The position numbers and the translations under genes are program-made. Under the pieces are notes generated by a model. That model had not been told where the DNA came from. It did not search any database and worked only from the letters and a program-made list of their open reading frames with translations. Below are positions 8,826 through 17,352 of a stretch of DNA of 64,000 bases, piece by piece (within the stretch, counting starts at the first letter, position 1; every line of letters begins with the position of its first letter). The stretch is from Thermotogota bacterium. Its GTDB lineage: Bacteria; Thermotogota; Thermotogae; Petrotogales; Petrotogaceae. The stretch lies in NCBI GenBank assembly GCA_029780115.1, contig JAKOZG010000033.1, positions 124,001 to 188,000 of the forward strand, given 5' to 3'.

Positions 8826-9599
8826 TTGTTTTCAAAAACGGATGTTGATCAAATAGTAACTATTGCTAAGAGCGCTGGTGAAAAGTTGAAACAATGGAGC
8901 TCAGAAGGGTTTCATGTTAATTCTAAAAACACAAGAACTGATTTGGTTACAGATGTTGATTATATGATACAAGAATATCTAATCAAAGAAATTAGTCAAA
9001 GTTTTAAAAACTCTGCATTTTTAGCTGAAGAATCAGGATACGAGCATATTCCTAAAGAGCAAAGCTATTGGGTAATCGATCCAATAGATGGAACAGTAAA
9101 CTTTTCACGAGGAATTCCAGAAAATTGCATTTCTATTGCATATGTCGAAAACAGGGAACCAGTACTTGGCATAATATATGCCCCTTTTATGAATCTATTC
9201 TATTTTGCACAAAAAGGTAAGGGTACCTTCTTAAACGATGAAAAAGTAAATCCACATTGGTGTAATAACTTTGAAGATGCTATGCTTTCTTTAGGGAATA
9301 AACGCGGAAAGACTCATTTATACTTTCAAGCTTTAGAAGAAAAAGTTATGAGAATTAGACTGTTTGGAACAGCTGCCTTGCAAATTGCCTATGTTTCTTC
9401 TGGTTTTTTAGACGCTTTTATATCGGTAGGTTCACATCCCTGGGACGTAGCCGCAGCATATCTATTAGTAAAAGAAGCGGGCGGAAAGGTAGTAAAATTA
9501 AATGGTAAAGATGCTGACATATTTTATTCAAACGCTATATATTGTAATCCATATATAGCAGATGAACTTGTTAATATTGTAAGTAAAGTCGATAAATGA
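8826..9599 (+). CDS. Inositol monophosphatase-family phosphatase
   Basis: 257 residues, normal for the Mg2+/Li+-dependent phosphatase superfamily (inositol-1-phosphatase, fructose-1,6-bisphosphatase type IV). Metal-binding motifs are TDVDYM, AEES (two acidic ligands), WVIDPIDGTVNFSRG and the C-terminal HPWDVAAAYLLVKEAGG. The TTG start at 8826 has GAGGTGA six bases upstream; the nearby ATG at 8818 is out of frame. It overlaps the region of the next gene's leader and is probably cotranscribed with the dehydrogenase. In thermophiles this family often makes inositol for di-inositol-phosphate or acts as FBPase; the substrate cannot be chosen here. Confidence 0.85.
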   Translation: MFSKTDVDQIVTIAKSAGEKLKQWSSEGFHVNSKNTRTDLVTDVDYMIQEYLIKEISQSFKNSAFLAEESGYEHIPKEQSYWVIDPIDGTVNFSRGIPENCISIAYVENREPVLGIIYAPFMNLFYFAQKGKGTFLNDEKVNPHWCNNFEDAMLSLGNKRGKTHLYFQALEEKVMRIRLFGTAALQIAYVSSGFLDAFISVGSHPWDVAAAYLLVKEAGGKVVKLNGKDADIFYSNAIYCNPYIADELVNIVSKVDK

Positions 9600-9616
9600 T
9601 AAAAGAAGGTGATTCT

Positions 9617-10645
9617 TTGAAAGCAATGGTTCTTGAAAAAACTTGCAATCTCCTTGAAGACAAAAATCCTTTAATATTAAAAGATTTACCAAAACCCAAA
9701 GCAGAAAAGAGACAAATATTAGTGAAAGTTTCTACATGTGGAGTATGTAGAACTGATTTAGATGAGATCGAAGGAAGAACTATGCCTTCAACGTTTCCAA
9801 TAATATTAGGTCATCAAATTGTTGGAAGGGTTGAAGAATTAGGAGAAGCTTGTAGTCACTTTAAAGTAGGAGACAGAGTTGGTATAGCTTGGATTAATTC
9901 ATCTTGTGGGAAATGCGAATTTTGTCTCTCGGGAAAAGAAAATTTATGTTATGAATTCAAAGCTACCGGAAGAGACGTTAATGGTGGATATGCTGAATAC
10001 ACTGTAGTCCCTGAAGATTTTGCATTTAAAATCCCGGAAAGTTTCTCTGATGAAGAAGCTGCCCCTTTGTTATGTGCAGGAGCTATTGGATTTCGATCTT
10101 TAAGTTTATGTAATATGAAAGATGGATACAATATAGGGCTTGTCGGCTTTGGTGCGTCTGCTCATCTTGTACTTCAATTAATAAAGTACATGTATCCCTC
10201 TTCAAAAATATTTGTATTCACCAGAAGTGAAAATGAAAGAGCGTTTGCTAAGGATTTAGGTGCATACTGGACAGGAGATATTCCGGATGTTTCTCCTGAA
10301 AAATTACATGCAATTATCGATACAACTCCAGCATGGAAGCCTATAGTAGAAGCACTTAAGAATTTAGAGAGAGACGGAAGGCTTGTAATAAACGCTATTA
10401 GAAAAGAAAATGAAGATAAAGAATACCTAAAAAATATTGATTATGAAAGAGATCTTTGGTTAGAAAAAGAAATTAAAAGTGTGGCTAATGTTGCAAAAAA
10501 GGATGTAGAAAACTTTTTATTTCTAGCCGAAAAGATTCCTATTAAACCTGAAGTGCAGGTATTTGAACTAGAAGACGCTAATAAAGCGATTCTAGAAATA
10601 AAACAAGGGGAAATCAGAGGCGCAAAGGTGTTGCGAGTTTCATAG
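9617..10645 (+). CDS. Zinc-dependent alcohol dehydrogenase family protein
   Basis: 342 residues of medium-chain dehydrogenase type. The catalytic zinc site is visible in STCGVCRTDLDE and LGHQIVGRVEELG (Gln replaces the usual Glu after the His). The four structural-zinc cysteines are in CGKCEFCLSGKENLC. The nucleotide-binding segment is IGLVGFGASAHLVLQL, with GFGASA in place of the usual GxGxxG. The TTG at 9617 is preferred over the ATG at 9596 because AAGGTGAT lies just upstream of it and the protein then begins MKAMVLEK as relatives do. Substrate unknown; probably an alcohol/aldehyde oxidoreductase. Confidence 0.85.
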   Translation: MKAMVLEKTCNLLEDKNPLILKDLPKPKAEKRQILVKVSTCGVCRTDLDEIEGRTMPSTFPIILGHQIVGRVEELGEACSHFKVGDRVGIAWINSSCGKCEFCLSGKENLCYEFKATGRDVNGGYAEYTVVPEDFAFKIPESFSDEEAAPLLCAGAIGFRSLSLCNMKDGYNIGLVGFGASAHLVLQLIKYMYPSSKIFVFTRSENERAFAKDLGAYWTGDIPDVSPEKLHAIIDTTPAWKPIVEALKNLERDGRLVINAIRKENEDKEYLKNIDYERDLWLEKEIKSVANVAKKDVENFLFLAEKIPIKPEVQVFELEDANKAILEIKQGEIRGAKVLRVS

Positions 10646-10652
10646 AAGGTAA

Positions 10653-10763
10653 AAACTCGTAATGTTAGATGCAGACCATACCTTCGACAATTTTGTCGGA
10701 CCCAATAAAATTTCTCAAGCCATAAAAGAAACTCTCGATTGGTTAGATATGTATTTGAAATAA
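10653..10763 (+). pseudogene. C-terminal remnant of an alpha/beta-hydrolase
   Basis: After an in-frame stop at 10650 the frame reads KLVMLDADHTFDNFVG, continues through the helical segment AIKETLDWLDMYLK, and stops. The ADHTF motif is the catalytic-His region found near the C-terminus of dienelactone-hydrolase/prolyl-oligopeptidase-type esterases, and the following helix also fits. Only about 36 residues remain, with no nucleophile elbow. It is a decayed gene end lying just before a shared terminator. Confidence 0.5.
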
Positions 10764-10773
10764 TAAATTAAAC

Positions 10774-10815
10774 ATCTATCAAAAAACGCCCTAAGAAGGG
10801 CGTTTTTTGATAGAT
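10774..10815. terminator. Bidirectional terminator, 18-bp perfect stem
   Basis: ATCTATCAAAAAACGCCC (10774-10791) is exactly complementary to the segment at 10798-10815 around a 6-base loop. A and T runs inside the stem let it work in both directions, ending both the rightward dehydrogenase transcript and the leftward pullulanase transcript. Confidence 0.85.
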
Positions 10816-10824
10816 TTAATCATA

Positions 10825-13506
10825 TTATTGATACAACACACAAATAGAAAGGGGTTCAACTTCAACTTTGTTCTTAACTACTCTTAATACGTCTGTTCCT
10901 GCGGTATTTTTATCTACAACGACATTCCAATTGCCTTTTGGAAGTTCGATTGTTACAGCTTTTTCTGGTTCACCATTATATATTACAACTATATTTTTCC
11001 AACTATCGTTGTTTGCATTATCTTTTATCGTAAAGGCTATTGTTTTTGTAAATTCTCTAGATAGTTCAAAAAATTCTAGATGTTTCTTAATATCAGCAGC
11101 ATTTGTCATTCTGAAGGCAGGATGCTCTTTTCTTAACTTGATCATTCCTTGATAGTATTCGAATACATAATAAAACTCGCTTTTTCTATTCCAGTCTATA
11201 ACGTTGGGACCTTGAACGTTGTACGGATTGTCGTGCCCGTTTTTAGTCCTTGCAAAATCTACTCCACCATGTAAAAAGGATACACCTTGCATGGTAAGGA
11301 TCATTGCATTTGAGAATTTTTGAGAGCTCTTTAATGTTTCTAGAGTTTTTTCATCTATTTTTTGCTCCCATGGCCTTACTCCTAAAGCTAATGCGTTTTT
11401 GTCCCAAAGAGTGTGATTGTCATGGTTAGAAACATAGTTAATGGTTTCTTGTGGATCTTGAGTCCAAGATTTTATTTTACTGCTGTATTCTATTGAACCC
11501 ACTATGCCTCTTTCCAATTTAGTTTTTTGCCCCGTTGCTCCTAAACCGAATCCTTTGACTTTTGCATCAAAAACACTTCCTCTAATTGCGTCTCTCACAT
11601 CATCATTGAAAACGGCTATTTCTAATCCTTTTTGATCACCTTTCCCAAATAGTATCGGTCCTCCACCAGTCCAAGGTTCCCCATATAATACTATTTCGGG
11701 TAGTATTGCATGCAACTCTTGTGATATTGCCTTAACAGTTTCTTTATCGAACAATCCTAGTAAATCAAACCTGTATCCATCAATATGGTATTCAGTAACC
11801 CAATATTTCACGCTATCTACTATATACTTTCTTACCATGAATCGTTCGGTTGCTATTTCGTTTCCACACCCTGATCCATTTGTGTATTTTCCTGATCCGT
11901 CTGTTCTGTAGTAAAAGTAAGGAACGGTTTGGTCAAATGGAGAACTTTTACCAACTTGATATGTGTGGTTGTAAACAACGTCCATTATTATACGTATCCC
12001 ATTTTTATGGAGCGCTTGAACCATCTGTTTTACTTCATTTATTCTAACTAATGGATCAAAAGGATCAGTAGAATAAATACCCTCAGGAACATTGTACACA
12101 TGAGGATCATATCCCCAACCATATTGCTCATCAAACTTTGTTTCATCTAGTGAACCTATGTCTTGAAATGGCATTACATGGACATGAGTAACTCCCAATT
12201 CCTTCAAATGTGCAAGCCCTGTTTTTACGCCAGTTGGAGATTGAGAATCTTCTATGGTTAAACCAAGATATTTCCCTCTGTATTCTTTTGGGATACCTGA
12301 ACTTTCGTCTATTGTAAAATCTTTTACATGGATTTCATAGATTATTGCATCTTCAGGATTCGAAAATGGAGGTCTTACATCATTCTTCCATCCAGCAGGA
12401 TCCGTATCTTTTAAATCAACTATAGCTGATTTGGTTGAATTAACAGCCAATGCAATTGAGTAAATATCTATTGTTCTTCTTGTTTCTCCGTAAGAAACAA
12501 ACTCATACATGTAGTATTGTCCTTTTAAATTTCCTGAAACAGTTGCCTGCCATACACCATTTATGCTTTTTTGCATTGGAACTATTTTATATGGTTCTTC
12601 ATCGTTATATTTTTCAAAGAGTAGTAAACTGGCTTGAGAAGAAACCGGCGACCAAACTTTAAACGTAGATTGAGTTGTGGTATATGTTAAACCAAGGTCA
12701 TCTCCATAGTAATGAAAGACTTCGTCATCTAGAACATTTCTCAAAATTACATAACCATCGAACACGTAATCTTCTATTTCCACTTTAAACAATTTGTCAA
12801 CATTTTCTGGTTTTATGGGATTTTGAAGTTTTATAGTAATTTTCGTGGTTAATGAAATATCGGTTGGATCAGTTTTATATACATCAGATACATCAAACTG
12901 GATAGTTTCTGAACCATCAACCATGTAGAAGTTCACTTTGCCTTTCCAATCTTTAGTATCAAAAGGGACCGTTAATTCTAATTTTACTTCGTCAAAAGAA
13001 TCCATGATAGCTGCTAATACCCGTGGGCTTAAATCAACGGTTGAGGGATCTACATAGTAGTTTTCTATTCCAGATAGTACCCAAATTTCAGCAACACCAC
13101 TCACAGGGATGGTAACAAATCTATCAACAGATATATCTTTGTCCCAACTATCTGTTCTTACAATAAATCCTAATTCTGTATATTTTTCATCAAAAGTGAT
13201 TATTGCATATTTGCCAAAATTGTCTTCTCCTTCAAATAAATATCTGGCACCTTCTTTTGATACAGGTTTACTCGGCCAAATCCATAAATTCCAAGGATCA
13301 TACTTTCCATCTGGTCTGTGGTAATGAACTATTAAAACGGTTTCTGCGCCAAAATCTTGTGCAGTTTTACCTTCTGATAGAGCTATGAATTCACTAACTT
13401 GTGCACTTTCAAAGCCTTTTGTCACTTGACTGTTATCAGCTGAAAAGCCAAAACATGGTATAACCATCAAAATGAGAATTATCAGAAAATACCGAAGTTT
13501 TTTCAT
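10825..13506 (-). CDS. pulA: Secreted type I pullulanase
   Basis: 893 residues. The enzyme cleaves alpha-1,6 branch points of pullulan, starch and glycogen outside the cytoplasmic membrane. A signal peptide (MKKLRYFLIILILMVIPCFG) precedes an N-terminal region like CBM41 (VLIVHYHRPDGKYDPWNLWIW, about 54-75), further beta domains, CBM48 and the GH13 barrel. Catalytic landmarks are YGWGYDP (about 462), DVVYNHT (about 508), GYRFDLLG with the nucleophile (about 577), YGEPWTGG with the acid/base (about 606) and VSNHDNHTLWDK (about 690). AAGGAGGA precedes the ATG. It lies downstream of a LacI-type gene on the same strand, its likely regulator. Confidence 0.95.
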   Translation of the reverse strand: MKKLRYFLIILILMVIPCFGFSADNSQVTKGFESAQVSEFIALSEGKTAQDFGAETVLIVHYHRPDGKYDPWNLWIWPSKPVSKEGARYLFEGEDNFGKYAIITFDEKYTELGFIVRTDSWDKDISVDRFVTIPVSGVAEIWVLSGIENYYVDPSTVDLSPRVLAAIMDSFDEVKLELTVPFDTKDWKGKVNFYMVDGSETIQFDVSDVYKTDPTDISLTTKITIKLQNPIKPENVDKLFKVEIEDYVFDGYVILRNVLDDEVFHYYGDDLGLTYTTTQSTFKVWSPVSSQASLLLFEKYNDEEPYKIVPMQKSINGVWQATVSGNLKGQYYMYEFVSYGETRRTIDIYSIALAVNSTKSAIVDLKDTDPAGWKNDVRPPFSNPEDAIIYEIHVKDFTIDESSGIPKEYRGKYLGLTIEDSQSPTGVKTGLAHLKELGVTHVHVMPFQDIGSLDETKFDEQYGWGYDPHVYNVPEGIYSTDPFDPLVRINEVKQMVQALHKNGIRIIMDVVYNHTYQVGKSSPFDQTVPYFYYRTDGSGKYTNGSGCGNEIATERFMVRKYIVDSVKYWVTEYHIDGYRFDLLGLFDKETVKAISQELHAILPEIVLYGEPWTGGGPILFGKGDQKGLEIAVFNDDVRDAIRGSVFDAKVKGFGLGATGQKTKLERGIVGSIEYSSKIKSWTQDPQETINYVSNHDNHTLWDKNALALGVRPWEQKIDEKTLETLKSSQKFSNAMILTMQGVSFLHGGVDFARTKNGHDNPYNVQGPNVIDWNRKSEFYYVFEYYQGMIKLRKEHPAFRMTNAADIKKHLEFFELSREFTKTIAFTIKDNANNDSWKNIVVIYNGEPEKAVTIELPKGNWNVVVDKNTAGTDVLRVVKNKVEVEPLSICVLYQ

Positions 13507-13576
13507 AGTAGTTTCCTCCTTTTAACTTTAAATTTTGGTGATATTTTGAAAGAGCTGCCGCCCTGAACCAATCTAT

Positions 13577-13592
13577 TTTTCATTAATGAAAA
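13577..13592. promoter_or_regulatory. Perfect 16-bp palindrome between lacI-type gene and pulA
   Basis: TTTTCATTAATGAAAA is perfectly self-complementary and lies about 70 bases upstream of the pullulanase start. It is a candidate operator for the neighbouring LacI-family repressor. The remaining spacer also holds a degenerate GCCGCCCTGAACC relative of the intergenic repeat family. Confidence 0.4.
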
Positions 13593-13624
13593 GGTTTCCA
13601 TTATTTTCTAAAAAAAGAAAGACT

Positions 13625-14641
13625 TTATGTCTCTCTTTCTATTATTTTGCAAGTGAGCTTGTGCTGATCTACTTTTTCCCTTCCATTTAAAGAGCTAATA
13701 AACATTTTATACGCAATTTCTGCCATTTCACTTAGAGGTTGACGAATAGTAGTTAATCTAAATAACCTGCTAATAGGTAAATTATCTACAGATATTAGAG
13801 AGTACTCTTTTTTTGGAACCATTTTCATCTCTTCTAAATATTTTTTTACTCCGACACCTAACATATCACAGGTTGAAAAAATGGAAACGTAATTCTTTGG
13901 CTTTCTTTTGATCAACGATTGCATTGCTTTGTAGCCCCCCTCCCACATCAAGTCAGCATATACAACTTTTACTTTCTTGTTGTGTTTTTGCATAACTCTT
14001 AAAAAACCTTTATCCCTTTTTTCAAAAACAAAAGACGTAAATTCGTTGTCTAATTCTTTAAATGTTATTAAATAATAATTTGTTTTTTCAGGAGAATTTT
14101 TAAGTAAATATTCAGCTGCTGTTTCTCCAATTTTTTCGTTGTCTACATACACAGAATCAAATCTTTCATCAAACGAGTCTATGAGTATTATTTTTTTGGG
14201 AGGCGTTCTATTTTGGAAAATCTTTGTAACAGATAAAGAACAAATAAAAACTCCATCTGTTTGATATATCATATCCGTATTTTGTTTAATTTTCTGTAGA
14301 GCCACTTGATCTATCAAAGGGAAAACAATTAGTCTATAGTTATTACGTGAAAGCCTTTTTTCAAGAAGGGAATAGATAATTGAATAAAATTCGTTTCCCA
14401 TATCAGGTATAACAAAGGATAACGATTCGATATTTTTAGACGAAAGAGTTCGAGCATGTATGTTTGGTGTATATCCAAGTTCTTCAATAACACTTAAAAC
14501 CTTTTCTCTCGTTTTCTCGCTCACCTTGCCTGAATTGTTAATGACTCTAGAAACGGTTGCTATTCCTACATCGGCGAGCCTTGCAACATCTTTAATGGTA
14601 GGATTAGAATTTCTTGGCTTTTTTTGGCCTTTTTTCTCTAT
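13625..14641 (-). CDS. LacI-family transcriptional regulator with an apparent AUA start
   Basis: 338 residues if begun at ATA (14641-14639). The helix-turn-helix is complete only in this reading: PTIKDVARLADVGIATVSRV followed by VSEKTREKVLSVIEELGYTPN. The periplasmic-binding-like sensor domain follows, ending LTTIRQPLSEMAEIAYKMF. An in-frame TAA sits directly before the ATA, and no ATG, GTG or TTG lies between them and the HTH. AGGAGG is exactly 8 bases before the ATA. The first ordinary start (GTG 14524) would remove the DNA-binding helices. It likely controls pullulanase and itself; sugar ligand unknown. Confidence 0.8.
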   Translation of the reverse strand: MEKKGQKKPRNSNPTIKDVARLADVGIATVSRVINNSGKVSEKTREKVLSVIEELGYTPNIHARTLSSKNIESLSFVIPDMGNEFYSIIYSLLEKRLSRNNYRLIVFPLIDQVALQKIKQNTDMIYQTDGVFICSLSVTKIFQNRTPPKKIILIDSFDERFDSVYVDNEKIGETAAEYLLKNSPEKTNYYLITFKELDNEFTSFVFEKRDKGFLRVMQKHNKKVKVVYADLMWEGGYKAMQSLIKRKPKNYVSIFSTCDMLGVGVKKYLEEMKMVPKKEYSLISVDNLPISRLFRLTTIRQPLSEMAEIAYKMFISSLNGREKVDQHKLTCKIIERET

Positions 14642-14661
14642 TTAAATCACCTCCTAGTAAA

Positions 14662-14880
14662 AAAGTGAGGAATTTTTCATTATTTTTTTTGCTTTTCAGT
14701 ACCTGAAAGGGTGTGGGTAGAGGGCTCCGCCCTGAACCCGTATAAACCCAAAAGCATTTTTTTTAATCCCATTTTCCAGAGTCTCTAAAAAGTGAGGAAT
14801 TTTTCATTATTTTTTTTGCTTTTCAGTACCTGAAAGGGTGTGGGTAGAGGGCTCCGCCCTGAACCCGTATAAACTCAAAA
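14662..14880 (-). repeat. Direct duplication of an intergenic repeat upstream of the lacI-type gene
   Basis: About 84 bases (14665-14748) recur identically at 14792-14875, a period of 127. Each copy contains AGGGCTCCGCCCT (14721-14733 and 14848-14860), the core of the window-wide intergenic repeat, oriented toward the leftward gene. No coding potential is apparent. Confidence 0.85.
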
Positions 14881-14890
14881 CCTTATTTTA

Positions 14891-15391
14891 TTAGGCATGC
14901 TCTATATTGTTATGTATATATCTTACCAGATAATCGAATTCCTCTGAAGGTATCAGATTAGGATAAGACATTATTTTAAGTGTAACAGGTTTTTTATTTC
15001 TTCCTAAGGGTGGTTGAACATAATGATGTTCATTCAGATGAAATCCAGCTTTTTTATAAAACTTGATCCTTCTTATTGTTGTTTCATCTTTTGGTGGTTC
15101 AACCTCTAATACCAATCTACCAGGAAATCTGCGTTTGACGTCTTTTAAGATTTTTGTCCCATAACCTTTTCCTCTAAATTCTTTCTTTATTGCTAGATGT
15201 TCTAAAAACACGATATCACCGAGAATCCACAAAGCAATAAAACCAACCATTTTTCCATTGTTATAATAAGGTATTATTTTATATTTATTATTAGTAAGCA
15301 ATCTTCTTTGAGTCTGTTTATCGCGTTTTTCATCCACTGGAAAAGAGCTGTCGTAAATTGCCCAGAATTGTGAGAACTCTTCAGGAAACAT
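14891..15391 (-). CDS. GNAT-family N-acetyltransferase
   Basis: 166 residues. The acetyl-CoA pyrophosphate loop is KEFRGKGYGTKIL, preceded by the beta strand DIVFLEHLAI. The C-terminal IRRIKFYKKAGFHLNEHHY is the usual GNAT strand/helix. The ATG at 15391 has AAAGGAGGA correctly spaced; an upstream in-frame ATG at 15439 would add a poorly supported extension. Substrate unknown. It stands alone between the repeat-bearing spacer and the secG region. Confidence 0.8.
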   Translation of the reverse strand: MFPEEFSQFWAIYDSSFPVDEKRDKQTQRRLLTNNKYKIIPYYNNGKMVGFIALWILGDIVFLEHLAIKKEFRGKGYGTKILKDVKRRFPGRLVLEVEPPKDETTIRRIKFYKKAGFHLNEHHYVQPPLGRNKKPVTLKIMSYPNLIPSEEFDYLVRYIHNNIEHA

Positions 15392-15676
15392 GAATATTCC
15401 TCCTTTAGTTTTTACGTTAGTTTCAACATCTATAACCATTATACCATATACATATCTTGAGACTGTTAAAAAGGATCGTTTTGATGGCGTTTCACTAATA
15501 TTTTGATTAATTAAAAAAGAAAGCGTTTCCTCTTATTAACTTAACTTTATTTTATCTAATTTGTACCAGTAAAACCTAGCGTAATTACTCGGAATTATGC
15601 AAAAATATAACTATTTATAACTAATTAAGAACAAATAACTTGTTTTTTTGCGTTTTTGAATATTTTTAAAAATCAT

Positions 15677-15705
15677 TTGCATATTATATATCCTTATGAT
15701 ATAAT
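15677..15705 (+). promoter_or_regulatory. Promoter of secG-tyrS
   Basis: TTGCAT (15677-15682), a 17-base spacer and TATAAT (15700-15705), with TG two bases before the -10. It lies in the 375-base spacer between divergent genes 14891-15391 and secG, in which nothing else was recognised. Confidence 0.65.
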
Positions 15706-15766
15706 AATAAGGAAAAAACTGACTTATATGATTAATAGAAGCTTCATAACTAAAAGGAGGGTGAGT

Positions 15767-16000
15767 ATGACTTTTCTCTCAGTTGTTGTTATAATAGTTC
15801 ATATAATCTTAGCTATAGGGGTTATTTTTTTTGCCTTACAAAAAATGCGTGAGAATAGTGAACGTGGTGGTGCCTTCGGAGGAGGTACAGGGGCTGTTTT
15901 TGGAAGAGAAAAAGGACTTGACAAAACTTCTAAAATTGCTTTAACATTCGGAATTCTGTTCATGTTTAGTTGCTTTTTAGTCACATGGATAGTGGCTTAG
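15767..16000 (+). CDS. secG: Preprotein translocase subunit SecG
   Basis: 77 residues, two transmembrane helices (FLSVVVIIVHIILAIGVIFF and IALTFGILFMFSCFLVTWI) separated by a Gly-rich loop GGAFGGGTGAVFGREKGLDK, exactly the SecG pattern. It is the small accessory part of the SecYEG channel in the cytoplasmic membrane. The ATG at 15767 follows AAAGGAGGGTGA; the earlier in-frame ATG at 15656 precedes the promoter and is not used. It is 12 bases from tyrS and shares its transcript. Confidence 0.93.
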   Translation: MTFLSVVVIIVHIILAIGVIFFALQKMRENSERGGAFGGGTGAVFGREKGLDKTSKIALTFGILFMFSCFLVTWIVA

Positions 16001-16012
16001 GGAGGGTGAAAT

Positions 16013-17206
16013 TTGAATTTAAAAGACCAACTTGAAGTCATTAAAAAAGATACGGTAGATTTTATCACCGAAGAAGAATTTTTGGATAAATTAAAAAGAA
16101 AAAAACAGTTGAAGGTAAAACTCGGTGTAGATCCATCCAGACCCGATCTGCATTTGGGACATGCTGTAGTTCTAAGAAAATTGAGGCAATTTCAAAAGTT
16201 TGGCCATATTGTTTATTTAATTATTGGGGACTTCACTGCTAGGATCGGTGATCCTTCTGGAAGGTCGAAGACCAGACCGCTTCTTTCAGAGGAAGAGGTA
16301 AAAGAAAATTCAAAGACTTATGTTGAGCAAGCATTCAAAATCTTAGACCCTCAACAAACCATAATCAGGTTCAACAGTGAATGGCTTTCAAAACTTACCT
16401 TTGAAGATATCATTAACTTAACATCTAGATACACTGTAGCCAGAATGCTTGAAAGAGATGATTTTAAAAACCGTTTAACAGAAAACGAACCAATAAGTAT
16501 CTCTGAATTCCTATATCCAATTGCACAGGCTTATGATTCTATAGTTATTGAAGCAGACGTTGAGATGGGTGGAACTGACCAATTATTCAATCTTTTAGTA
16601 GGAAGAAAACTTCAAGAAGAGTTTGGTCAAGAACCACAAATAGTTATCACTATGCCTCTGATAGAAGGTACAGATGGAAATCTGAAGATGAGTAAAAGTT
16701 ATAACAACTATATTGCTTTTAATGATGCTCCTGATGATATTTTTGGAAAAGTTATGTCTATTCCAGATCATCTAATAATTAAATATATGAAATATTTAAC
16801 CGATATACCTATAGACAAAATAGAAGAATACGAAGAAAAAATGAATAAAGATGAAATCAATCCAAGAGATGTTAAAATGATATTAGCTGAAGAAATAGTA
16901 AAAATGTTGTATAATGAAGAAGAAGCAAAAAAAGCAAAAGATAATTTTGTTGCTATTTTTCAGAAAAAAGATATGCCTGATGATCTTCCTGAAATATTAA
17001 TCCAAGAGAACGAAACAATATTGGATATAGTAGCAAAGGCAAATGTTTTTGATAGTAATAGTGAAATAAAACGTGCCATCAGCCAAGGAGCAATTAGAAT
17101 AAACGATGAAAAGATTGATGATTTCCGGTTTGTTCCTAATTGTGAAGATGGTGCAATCTTAAGGGTAGGTAAAAAGAATTATTTTAGATTAAAAAAAGTT
17201 AAATAA
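16013..17206 (+). CDS. tyrS: Tyrosyl-tRNA synthetase
   Basis: 397 residues, class Ic synthetase charging tRNA-Tyr. LGVDPSRPDLHLGHAVVLRK contains the HIGH-type motif (47-50) and NLKMSKSYNNY the KMSKS motif (about 225). The C-terminal S4-like RNA-binding domain begins near VFDSNSEIKRAISQGAIRIND. The motif style fits the TyrZ-like bacterial subgroup. It starts with TTG eight bases after GGAGGG. Confidence 0.95.
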   Translation: MNLKDQLEVIKKDTVDFITEEEFLDKLKRKKQLKVKLGVDPSRPDLHLGHAVVLRKLRQFQKFGHIVYLIIGDFTARIGDPSGRSKTRPLLSEEEVKENSKTYVEQAFKILDPQQTIIRFNSEWLSKLTFEDIINLTSRYTVARMLERDDFKNRLTENEPISISEFLYPIAQAYDSIVIEADVEMGGTDQLFNLLVGRKLQEEFGQEPQIVITMPLIEGTDGNLKMSKSYNNYIAFNDAPDDIFGKVMSIPDHLIIKYMKYLTDIPIDKIEEYEEKMNKDEINPRDVKMILAEEIVKMLYNEEEAKKAKDNFVAIFQKKDMPDDLPEILIQENETILDIVAKANVFDSNSEIKRAISQGAIRINDEKIDDFRFVPNCEDGAILRVGKKNYFRLKKVK

Positions 17207-17209
17207 CCT

Positions 17210-17238
17210 TTGCAAAATTTAAATGAATATAGTATAAT
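17210..17238 (+). promoter_or_regulatory. Promoter of the toga anchor gene
   Basis: TTGCAA, 17-base spacer and TATAAT (17233-17238) begin 4 bases after the tyrS stop, leaving a leader of about 110 bases before the GTG at 17353. Confidence 0.6.
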
Positions 17239-17352
17239 ATTATATAGATTGATAAAAGTGCTTTTAAGCGCTAAGTTTGTAAGACTCTAATACTAAATAA
17301 AAGTTTTTAAAAACAACAAATAGTCAAAAATTCAGAAAAGGGGGTAAGGAAA

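Noticed and set aside
13625-14524. LacI regulator lacking its DNA-binding domain
   Set aside because: The HTH is intact upstream of the GTG when the ATA start is accepted.
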